This document shows, in pieces, positions 14,834-20,840 of a stretch of 24,171 nt of DNA. A program made the translations under genes and the position numbers. The DNA is from Streptomyces katrae (GTDB lineage: Bacteria > Actinomycetota > Actinomycetes > Streptomycetales > Streptomycetaceae). The stretch is from positions 1 to 24,171 of the forward strand of contig NZ_JZWV01000016.1 in the NCBI RefSeq assembly GCF_000966975.1, read 5' to 3'. The notes under the pieces were generated by a model, which saw nothing but the letters and a program-made list of their open reading frames with translations, was not told where the DNA came from and searched no databases. Numbering within the stretch: position 1 is the stretch's first letter; the number at the start of each line of letters is the position of its first letter.

Positions 14834-15145
14834 ATGGCAAGCATCCGTACCGCCCGCGTCATCGCCGCCGTCGCTTCGCTCCCCCTCGCCGCCGCCCTGT
14901 TCGGCGGGGTCGCGTCGGCCGACAATGGCTCGTTCGCGAACGACGGATCGAATGCGAGCGTCGCCAGCGTCATCGGCAGCGGTGTCGGCGGCAACAACCA
15001 CGGCAACTCCTCCACCTCCCAGCAGGTGGCCACCGGCGCCGGCGCGTCGAACCAGAACAACACCGCCCAGGTCAACGGCTCCGCCTACACGGCGATCCAC
15101 CAGGCCAACCCCAACGTGGCGGTCAACTTCTTCCCGTGGTGGTAG
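14834..15145 (+). CDS. Small secreted Asn/Ser/Gly/Gln-rich protein
   Basis: The 103-residue precursor has a 29-residue Sec signal peptide (basic MASIRTAR, hydrophobic core, VASA before DNGS). The mature part of about 74 residues has no cysteine and very few charges, and is rich in Asn, Ser, Gly, Gln and Ala, with recurring polar motifs (GNNHGNSSTSQQ, GASNQNNTAQVNG, HQANPNVAVNF) and a Phe-Phe-Pro-Trp-Trp C-terminus. It is not a chaplin or rodlin by sequence. Spaced Gln/Asn/Gly residues recall curlin-type amyloid repeats, but the spacing does not match that consensus, so a surface or amyloid role is only a guess. The start is ATG 14834 with GGAGGA six bases upstream. It is monocistronic with its own terminator and a long upstream region. 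Confidence 0.85.
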   Translation: MASIRTARVIAAVASLPLAAALFGGVASADNGSFANDGSNASVASVIGSGVGGNNHGNSSTSQQVATGAGASNQNNTAQVNGSAYTAIHQANPNVAVNFFPWW

Positions 15146-15172
15146 GAGCCTCCTGAACCGCGCAGAACGCTG

Positions 15173-15222
15173 AGGGCGCCCGTACGACCGGACCGGCTGG
15201 GGTCCGGTAGTGCGGGCGCCCT
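15173..15222 (+). terminator. Intrinsic terminator after the small secreted protein
   Basis: A 10-bp perfect stem AGGGCGCCCG (15173-15182) / CGGGCGCCCT (15213-15222) has an inner ACCGGA / TCCGGT hairpin in the loop, 27 bases after the stop. Confidence 0.85.
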
Positions 15223-15266
15223 TCCGTCCGCCCCGCGCCGTGCGGCCGTCACCCCGCCTCCCGACC

Positions 15267-15299
15267 TTGACATCCCGAGTGAATCTGACGGACAGTCAG
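15267..15299 (+). promoter_or_regulatory. Operon promoter with overlapping CTGAC-N5-GTCAG operator
   Basis: A consensus TTGACA lies at 15267-15272; a -10 candidate (GACAGT, 15291-15296) follows 18 bases later. The palindrome CTGAC-GGACA-GTCAG (15285-15299) covers the -10 region, the classic position for a repressor. Size and symmetry suit a TetR-family dimer, common regulators of acyl-CoA catabolism. It differs from the mycobacterial KstR and KstR2 motifs as I know them. No regulator gene is adjacent. Confidence 0.65.
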
Positions 15300-15337
15300 T
15301 TCCACTCGTCCGATGCGATGCCGGGAGGGCCAGCGCC

Positions 15338-16492
15338 GTGCACCTCGCTCCGTCCGAAGGGCAGTCACGGCTCCGCGCCGAACTGCGCGAGTACTTCCGG
15401 GACCTGCTGCCGGACGGGGTCCCCGAAGACCCGGCGGCCCAGCGCGCCCTGCTGCGCCGCATAGGCGCCGACGGGCTGCTCGGCCTCGGCTGGCCCGTCG
15501 AGTACGGCGGCCAGGGCCGGGGTCCCGACGAGCAGTTCGTCTTCTTCGACGAGGCCTACCGGGCAGGGGCCCCCGTCTCCATGGTCACCCTCAACACCGT
15601 GGGCCCCACCCTGATGAAATACGGCACCCCGGAGCAGAAGGACTACTTCCTGCCCCGCATCCTCCGGGGCGAGACCGTCTTCGCCATCGGCTACTCGGAG
15701 CCCGAGGCCGGCACCGACCTCGCCGCCCTGCGCACGCGTGCCGTCCGCGACGACAGCGGCGACTGGGTGATCGACGGGCAGAAGGTCTTCACCTCCAACG
15801 CCCAGAACGCCGACTGGATCTGGCTCGCCTGCCGCACCGACCCGCAGGCCCCCAAGCACAAGGGCATCTCCATCATCCTGGTGCCCACCGACAGCCCCGG
15901 CTTCTCCTGGACGCCGATCGACACCGTCGGAGGCCTCACCACCACGGCGACGTACTACGACGGCATCCGGGTCCCCGCCGGCCACCTCGTCGGCCCCGAG
16001 CACGCCGGCTGGGGGCTGATCACCAACCAGCTCAACCACGAGAGGGTCGCCCTCGCCGCCCTCGGCATGCAGGCGGAGGACTTCTACGAGGCCGCCCGCA
16101 CCCACGCCCGCACCCCCGACCCCGTCACCGGAGAGCGCCCGGCCGACCGGCCCTGGGTCCGGGCGAGGCTCGCCGAGGCACACGCCCGGCTGGCCGCCGT
16201 ACGGCTCCTGAACTGGCGGCTCGTCCAGGACGTGGGCGCGGGCACCCTGGCCCCCGGTGACGCCAGCGGAGTGAAGTTCCTCGGCACCGAGTCCACCGTC
16301 GAGGTGTACCGGATCTGCCAGGAAGTGGTCGGGGAGGAGGCACTCGTCCGCGGCCCGGGGGCCTTCCTCGGCGGCGAGCTGGAACGGATGAACCGCGCGG
16401 CCCAGATCAACACCTTCGGCGGCGGGGTCAGCGAGGTCCAACGAGAGATCGTCGCCATGATGCGGCTCGGCATGAAGGGGAGGAAGCGATGA
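15338..16492 (+). CDS. Acyl-CoA dehydrogenase, FadE29/ChsE2-like (catalytic subunit)
   Basis: The 384-residue flavoenzyme subunit is predicted to introduce the alpha-beta double bond into a CoA thioester. It closely resembles mycobacterial FadE29 (ChsE2, Rv3543c) in length and motifs: FAIGYSEPEAGTDLAALRT, GQKVFTSNAQNADWIWLACR, KHKGISIILV, TTTATYYDGIRVP, QLNHERVAL and TFGGGVSEVQREIVA. E235 in NHERV aligns with the catalytic glutamate position of FadE29. In mycobacteria FadE29 works only as an alpha2beta2 complex with FadE28, and a FadE28-like gene lies two genes downstream. The start is GTG 15338 with GGGAGGG about eight bases upstream. It is the first gene of a tight five-gene operon; its stop overlaps the next start by four bases (ATGA). 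Confidence 0.92.
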   Translation: MHLAPSEGQSRLRAELREYFRDLLPDGVPEDPAAQRALLRRIGADGLLGLGWPVEYGGQGRGPDEQFVFFDEAYRAGAPVSMVTLNTVGPTLMKYGTPEQKDYFLPRILRGETVFAIGYSEPEAGTDLAALRTRAVRDDSGDWVIDGQKVFTSNAQNADWIWLACRTDPQAPKHKGISIILVPTDSPGFSWTPIDTVGGLTTTATYYDGIRVPAGHLVGPEHAGWGLITNQLNHERVALAALGMQAEDFYEAARTHARTPDPVTGERPADRPWVRARLAEAHARLAAVRLLNWRLVQDVGAGTLAPGDASGVKFLGTESTVEVYRICQEVVGEEALVRGPGAFLGGELERMNRAAQINTFGGGVSEVQREIVAMMRLGMKGRKR

Positions 16493-17430
16493 CCGTCGAC
16501 GGCACGGCCGCCGCCGCGGAAGTGGAGCTGCTCCGGCGGCTCAGGGCCTTCGAGGGCCGGCCCGCCGCCATCGCGGGCCGGGCGAAGGACCCGGTCAACG
16601 AGCCGATGATCCGCCACTGGTGCGAGGCCATGGGCGACACCAACCCCGCCTACACCGGCCCCGAGGCCATCGCCCCGCCCACCATGCTCCAGGCCTGGAC
16701 CATGGGCGGTCTCTCCGGCCACACCGGCCGCTCCACCGCCTACGACGAACTGCTCGCCCTCCTCGACGGCGCGGGCTGCACCTCGGTGGTCGCCACCGAC
16801 TGCGAACAGGAGTACCTGCGCCCGCTGCGACCCGGGGACACCGTCACCTTCGACGCCGTGATCGAGTCGGTCTCCCCGCGCAAGACGACCAAGCTGGGCA
16901 CCGGCCACTTCGTCACCACCCGGATGGACGTCCACGCGGGCGGCGAGCTCGCCGGGACGCACCGCTTCCGCATCCTCAAGTACGCCCCGGCCGCCAGGCG
17001 GCCCCCCTCGCAGCCGGAGTCGGCGGTGAAGCCGCAGCGGCCGCGCCCCGTGATCAACCGCGACACCCAGGGCTTCTGGGACGGGATCCGGGAGCACAAG
17101 CTGCTGATCCAGCGCTGCACCGCCTGCGCGACGCTGCGCTTCCCCTGGCTGCCCGGCTGCAACGCCTGCTCCTCCCCCGACTGGGACACGGTCGAGGCGA
17201 GCGGCGCCGGCACCGTCTTCTCGTACGTCGTCATGCACCACCCGCCCTTCCCGGCCTTCGACCCGCCGTACGCGGTCGCCCTGGTCGAGCTGGCCGAAGG
17301 GGTCCGGATGATCAGCAACATCGCCGGAGTCCCCTACGACAAGGTCCGCATCGGCCTCCCCGTCCGGCTGGAGTTCCTCCGCGTCGACGACACCCTCGAA
17401 CTCCCCGTCTTCCGCGCGGAGGCGGGCTGA
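16489..17430 (+). CDS. MaoC-like / DUF35 (OB-fold) fusion, ChsH2-like
   Basis: The 313-residue two-domain protein has an N-terminal MaoC hot-dog fold (about 15-165) and a C-terminal DUF35 domain (about 180-310) made of a zinc ribbon (C210, C213, C224, C227) plus an OB-fold. It parallels ChsH2 (Rv3542c), whose MaoC half pairs with ChsH1 to form the hydratase and whose DUF35 half docks the aldolase Ltp2. In the MaoC motif, MGDTNPAY keeps D50 but has Y55 where the catalytic His would be, so this half is predicted non-catalytic, like ChsH2. The start ATG overlaps the upstream stop; the stop is one base before the next ATG. Presumably it forms complexes with the products of the genes at 18463 and 18849. 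Confidence 0.9.
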   Translation: MTVDGTAAAAEVELLRRLRAFEGRPAAIAGRAKDPVNEPMIRHWCEAMGDTNPAYTGPEAIAPPTMLQAWTMGGLSGHTGRSTAYDELLALLDGAGCTSVVATDCEQEYLRPLRPGDTVTFDAVIESVSPRKTTKLGTGHFVTTRMDVHAGGELAGTHRFRILKYAPAARRPPSQPESAVKPQRPRPVINRDTQGFWDGIREHKLLIQRCTACATLRFPWLPGCNACSSPDWDTVEASGAGTVFSYVVMHHPPFPAFDPPYAVALVELAEGVRMISNIAGVPYDKVRIGLPVRLEFLRVDDTLELPVFRAEAG

Positions 17431-17431
17431 C

Positions 17432-18466
17432 ATGGACTTCCACCCCAGCGAGGAACAGGCCGCCGCGGCGGCCCTGGCCGCCCGGATCTACCGCGACCTC
17501 GCCACCCACGAACGCCTCGCCGCCGCCGGCACCGGCAGCGACGCCGAACTGTGGAAGGCCCTCACCGCCGCCGGCCTGACTTCCGCCGTGGAAGAGGTCG
17601 GCCTCCTCGGCCTGGTCCTCCTCCTGGAGGAGCAGGGCCGCACCACCGCCCAGGTGCCGTACGCCGCCACCTGCGCCTACGGGATCCTGCCCGTGGCCGC
17701 GCACGGCAGCCCCGAGCAGCGCGCCCGCCTGCTGCCCGCCCTCGGCTCCGGCGAGGCCGTCGCCACCGGCGCCTTCCCCGCCCGCCGGGCGTTCACCGCC
17801 ACCCCGGAGGGCCGCCTCACCGGCACCGCCCCGGCCGTCCCCTGGCTGCGCGAGGCCACCCACGTCCTGGTCCCGGACCGGGACCGGGCGCTGTGGCTCG
17901 TGCGGACGGACGCGCCCGGCGTCGCGACGCGGCCGGTGGAGACGACCGCCCCCTGGTCGGCGGGCCGCCTCACCCTGACCGGTGCCCCCGCCGAACGGCT
18001 CGGCGGCCCCGACGCCCACGACGCGGTGCTGGCGGCCGCCCGCACCGCTTTCGCCGGGCTCCAGGCGGGCGTCTGCGCGGGCTCGCTCGCCCGCGCCGTC
18101 GAGTACACCTCCACCCGCGAGCAGTTCGGCCGCCCGCTGTCCACGAACCAGGGGGTCATGCTCCGCGCGGCCGACGCGTACATGGACACCGAGGCCATCC
18201 GTGTGACGGCGTACGAGGCGGCCTGGCGCATCGACGAGGGGCTCCCGGCGCGCGAACACGCCCTCACGGCGGCCTGGTGGGCCTCGGAGGCGGGCAAACG
18301 CGTCGTCCACGCGGGCCAGCACCTGCACGGCGGCATGGGCGCCGACCTGGACCACCCCGTCCACCGGCACTTCCTGTGGGGGCGCCAGCTGGACGCCTAC
18401 CTGGGCTGCGGCAGCGAGCTGCTGTCCGAACTGGGCGCGCTCATATCCGAGGGGGAGGACGCATGA
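17432..18466 (+). CDS. Short acyl-CoA dehydrogenase, FadE28/ChsE1-like (non-catalytic subunit)
   Basis: The 344-residue acyl-CoA dehydrogenase-fold protein is shorter and more divergent than its operon partner and similar in size to FadE28 (ChsE1, Rv3544c; about 339 residues). Shared features are the MDF-P-EQ start, an FAD-contacting STREQFGRPLSTNQ segment, and HLHGGMGADLDHPVHRHF near the C-terminus. The segment equivalent to the partner's NHERV reads AFAGLQAGVCAGSLARAVEY without the catalytic Glu, so it should act as the partner subunit of a heterotetramer, supplying FAD contacts. The start ATG 17432 follows the preceding stop by one base; its own stop overlaps the next start by four bases. 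Many in-frame Ala/Arg codons reflect GC pressure only. Confidence 0.9.
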   Translation: MDFHPSEEQAAAAALAARIYRDLATHERLAAAGTGSDAELWKALTAAGLTSAVEEVGLLGLVLLLEEQGRTTAQVPYAATCAYGILPVAAHGSPEQRARLLPALGSGEAVATGAFPARRAFTATPEGRLTGTAPAVPWLREATHVLVPDRDRALWLVRTDAPGVATRPVETTAPWSAGRLTLTGAPAERLGGPDAHDAVLAAARTAFAGLQAGVCAGSLARAVEYTSTREQFGRPLSTNQGVMLRAADAYMDTEAIRVTAYEAAWRIDEGLPAREHALTAAWWASEAGKRVVHAGQHLHGGMGADLDHPVHRHFLWGRQLDAYLGCGSELLSELGALISEGEDA

Positions 18467-18852
18467 ACGTCGGTGACGCACTGCCACCGCTGGAGATCCC
18501 GGTCACCCGCACCCTGATCGTGGCGGGCGCCATCGCCTCCCGCGACTACCAGGACGTCCACCACGACGCGGAACTCGCCCGCGAGAAGGGCTCCCCGGAC
18601 ATCTTCATGAACATCCTCACCACCAACGGCCTCGTCGGCCGGTACATCACCGACCACCTCGGGCCGCACGCCGTCCTGCGCAAGGTGGCCATCCGCCTCG
18701 GCGCCCCCAACTACCCGGGCGACACCATGACCCTCACCGGCACCGTCACCGCCCTGGACGGGGACACCGCGGAGATCCAGGTCACCGGCGCCAACCGTCT
18801 CGGCCATCACGTCACCGGCACCGTGACCGTCACGCTGGGGGCCGGGGCATGA
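18463..18852 (+). CDS. MaoC-family enoyl-CoA hydratase, ChsH1-like
   Basis: The 129-residue single hot-dog domain protein matches the length of ChsH1 (Rv3541c). The hydratase-2 style dyad is present: D28 and H33 in SRDYQDVHHDAELA. Together with the MaoC half of the upstream fusion it should form the heteromeric hydratase that adds water to the enoyl-CoA made by the dehydrogenase pair. Translation starts at the ATG overlapping the upstream TGA (ATGA) with GGGGGAGGA just before it, and its own TGA overlaps the next ATG the same way, so expression is tightly coupled and stoichiometric. I see no signal peptide or other domain. Confidence 0.9.
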   Translation: MNVGDALPPLEIPVTRTLIVAGAIASRDYQDVHHDAELAREKGSPDIFMNILTTNGLVGRYITDHLGPHAVLRKVAIRLGAPNYPGDTMTLTGTVTALDGDTAEIQVTGANRLGHHVTGTVTVTLGAGA

Positions 18853-20015
18853 GCGTCCGCCTCCGCGACGACCTGGGCGGCCGCGCGGCCGTCGCCGGCA
18901 TCGGTGCGACCGAGTTCTCCAAGGACTCCGGCCGCAGCGAGCTCAAACTCGCCGTCGAGGCGGTGCACGCCGCCCTCGACGACGCCGGCCTCACCCCCGC
19001 CGACGTCGACGGCATGGTCACCTTCACGATGGACACCAGCCCCGAGATCACCGTCGCCCAGGCCGCCGGCATCGGGGAGCTCTCCTTCTTCTCCCGCATC
19101 CACTACGGAGGCGGCGCGGCCTGCGCCACCGTCCAGCAGGCCGCCCTCGCCGTCGCCGCCGGGGTCGCCGAGGTCGTCGTCTGCTACCGCGCCTTCAACG
19201 AGCGCTCCGGCCGCCGCTTCGGCTCCGGCGTCCAGCAGCGCGAGCCCTCGGCGGAGGGTGCGGCCCTCGGCTGGTCCCTGCCCTGGGGGCTGCTCACCCC
19301 CGCTTCCTGGGTGGCCATGGCGGCGCAGCGCTACCTCCACACCTACGGCCTCACCCCCGAGGCCTTCGGGCACGTCGCCGTCACGGGCCGCGGGTACGCC
19401 GCGAACAACCCCGCCGCCTACTTCCACGGCAAGCCCATCACCCTCGCCGACCACGCCGCCTCCCGCTGGATCGTGGAACCGCTGCGGCTGCTGGACTGCT
19501 GCCAGGAGACCGACGGCGGCCAGGCCCTCGTCGTCACCACCGCCGAGCGGGCCCGCGACCTGCGCCACAAACCCGCCGTGATCACCGCGGCCGCCCAGGG
19601 CGCCGGCCGCCGCCAGGAGGGGATGACCTCCTTCTACCGGGACGGTCTCACCGGGCTCCCGGAGATGGACGTGGTCGCCCGGCAGCTGTGGCGGACCAGC
19701 GGGCTGCGGCCCTCGGACATCGACGTGGGCATCCTCTACGACCACTTCACCCCCTTCGTCCTGATGCAGCTGGAGGCTTTCGGCTTCTGCGCCCCCGGCG
19801 AGGCCGCCGACTTCACGGCCGCCGCCACCCTCCCCCTCAACACCCACGGCGGCCAGCTCGGGGAGGCCTACCTGCACGGTATGAACGGCATCGCCGAGGC
19901 CGTCCGCCAGCTGCGCGGAACCTCCGTCAACCAGGTCCCGGGGGCCGGGCACGTACTCGTCACGGCCGGCACCGGGGTGCCGACCTCCGGCCTCGTCCTG
20001 GGAGCGGATGCCTGA
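18849..20015 (+). CDS. Thiolase-fold lipid-transfer protein / retro-aldolase, Ltp2-like
   Basis: The 388-residue protein of the thiolase superfamily (SCP-x/lipid-transfer type) is similar in size to Ltp2 (Rv3540c). In the steroid pathway, Ltp2 cleaves the 17-hydroxy CoA thioester into the C17 ketone and propionyl-CoA, working on the DUF35 domain of ChsH2. Recognisable segments are AAVAGIGATEFSKDSGRS, CATVQQAALAVAAGVAEVVV, ILYDHFTPFVLMQLEAFGFC and LPLNTHGGQLGEAYLHGMNG. The usual thiolase nucleophilic Cys context is not conserved, fitting an aldolase rather than a thiolase. It is the last gene of the operon; its start overlaps the hydratase stop. A modest hairpin follows. The natural substrate in this organism is unproven. 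Confidence 0.9.
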   Translation: MSVRLRDDLGGRAAVAGIGATEFSKDSGRSELKLAVEAVHAALDDAGLTPADVDGMVTFTMDTSPEITVAQAAGIGELSFFSRIHYGGGAACATVQQAALAVAAGVAEVVVCYRAFNERSGRRFGSGVQQREPSAEGAALGWSLPWGLLTPASWVAMAAQRYLHTYGLTPEAFGHVAVTGRGYAANNPAAYFHGKPITLADHAASRWIVEPLRLLDCCQETDGGQALVVTTAERARDLRHKPAVITAAAQGAGRRQEGMTSFYRDGLTGLPEMDVVARQLWRTSGLRPSDIDVGILYDHFTPFVLMQLEAFGFCAPGEAADFTAAATLPLNTHGGQLGEAYLHGMNGIAEAVRQLRGTSVNQVPGAGHVLVTAGTGVPTSGLVLGADA

Positions 20016-20042
20016 CGGCGGTCCTGGTCGCGTGCCCCTCCT

Positions 20043-20059
20043 CCACCTACAGGAGGTGG
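20043..20059 (+). terminator. Possible terminator of the five-gene operon
   Basis: CCACCT (20043-20048) and AGGTGG (20054-20059) form a 6-bp stem, with alternative pairing of neighbouring CCTCCT / AGGAGG, 28 bases after the operon's last stop. It is modest in strength. Confidence 0.4.
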
Positions 20060-20119
20060 GGCCCGGCCGGACCGTACAACCTGAGGGGGACCCGGCTTCG
20101 GCACCTGCGGGCGATCCCA

Positions 20120-20148
20120 GGAGCGTGCTCCGCTCCTAGCGTGGAGCC
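20120..20148 (+). promoter_or_regulatory. Leaderless promoter region of the sigma-factor gene with inverted repeat
   Basis: TAGCGT (20137-20142) ends six bases before the ATG at 20149, so transcription probably starts at or next to the start codon. A perfect GGAGC-GT-GCTCC inverted repeat (20120-20131) fills the space just upstream, where a regulator or the -35 contact would lie. The GGAG next to the ATG is too close to be a ribosome binding site. Confidence 0.5.
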
Positions 20149-20682
20149 ATGACCACGCCTGTGTGCACGCTCGCCTCGAACCCGACGCCGTACCCGTCGT
20201 TCTCGGCGTACGTCCGGACCCGTGGTACGGCCCTGATGCGCACCGCGCGCTCCCTGACGGCCAACCCGTGCGACGCCGAGGACCTGCTCCAGACCGCCCT
20301 CGCCAAGACCTACGTCGCCTGGGACCGCATCGAGGACCACCGGGCCCTGGACGGGTACGTCCGGCGGGCCCTGGTCAACACCCGCACCTCGCAGTGGCGC
20401 AAGCGCAAGGTCGACGAGTTCGTCTGCGAGGAGGTCCCCGAGACCGAGGAGCAGTCCTGCGCCGATCCCGCGGAGACGCAGGTGCTGCGCGACGCGATGT
20501 GGCGGGCGGTGACCAGGCTGCCCGACCGCCAGCGGGCCATGGTCGTGCTGCGCTACTACGAGGACCTGAGCGAGGCGCAGACGGCCGAGCTGCTCGGGGT
20601 CTCGGTGGGCACGGTCAAGAGTGCCGTCTCGCGCGCCCTGGTCAAGCTCCGCGAGGACCCGGAACTCACCCCGGTCCGCTGA
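20149..20682 (+). CDS. SigE-family ECF RNA polymerase sigma factor
   Basis: The 177-residue ECF sigma factor of the actinobacterial SigE-like group directs RNA polymerase to alternative promoters. Region 2 is seen in PSFSAYVRTRGTALMRTARSL followed by DAEDLLQTALAKTYVAWDRI; region 4 with its helix-turn-helix in LPDRQRAMVVLRYYEDLSEA followed by QTAELLGVSVGTVKSAVSRAL. An acidic linker (EEVPETEEQ) with two cysteines (C104, C118 approximately) separates them. No anti-sigma gene is adjacent, so control may be transcriptional; the start is apparently leaderless. It stands between the propionyl side-chain operon and the second parS. Whether it controls either neighbour is not evident. Confidence 0.92.
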   Translation: MTTPVCTLASNPTPYPSFSAYVRTRGTALMRTARSLTANPCDAEDLLQTALAKTYVAWDRIEDHRALDGYVRRALVNTRTSQWRKRKVDEFVCEEVPETEEQSCADPAETQVLRDAMWRAVTRLPDRQRAMVVLRYYEDLSEAQTAELLGVSVGTVKSAVSRALVKLREDPELTPVR

Positions 20683-20686
20683 GGCG

Positions 20687-20702
20687 TGTTTCACGTGAAA
20701 CA
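20687..20702. other. parS: parS centromere site (ParB binding)
   Basis: A second perfect TGTTTCACGTGAAACA palindrome starts four bases after the sigma-factor stop, in intergenic DNA about 9.1 kb from the first copy. It matches the Streptomyces parS consensus. Confidence 0.95.
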
Positions 20703-20840
20703 TCGGCCACAGGACCGGCTCGAACAGTGATCGACCAGCCTGTTTGTACTCCCGGGTAGTGACATGCCGACCGGTACGTGCGCAGAATCGGCAGCATCCG
20801 ACAGCCGCCGCAGCGCCGCAGCGCTCACCGGGAGGACGCT

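Noticed and set aside
14834..15145. Chaplin or rodlin
   Set aside because: No chaplin-type hydrophobic block or paired cysteines, and no rodlin sequence features; only the small secreted format is shared.
14834..15145. Curlin repeat protein
   Set aside because: Gln, Gly and Asn are spaced irregularly and do not fit the S-x5-Q-x-G-x-G-N-x-A-x3-Q pattern over two or more repeats.
16084..18487. Long minus-strand ORFs opposite the side-chain operon
   Set aside because: Gly/Ala/Val/Arg-rich shadows of overlapping plus-strand genes with clear family motifs and ATGA coupling.
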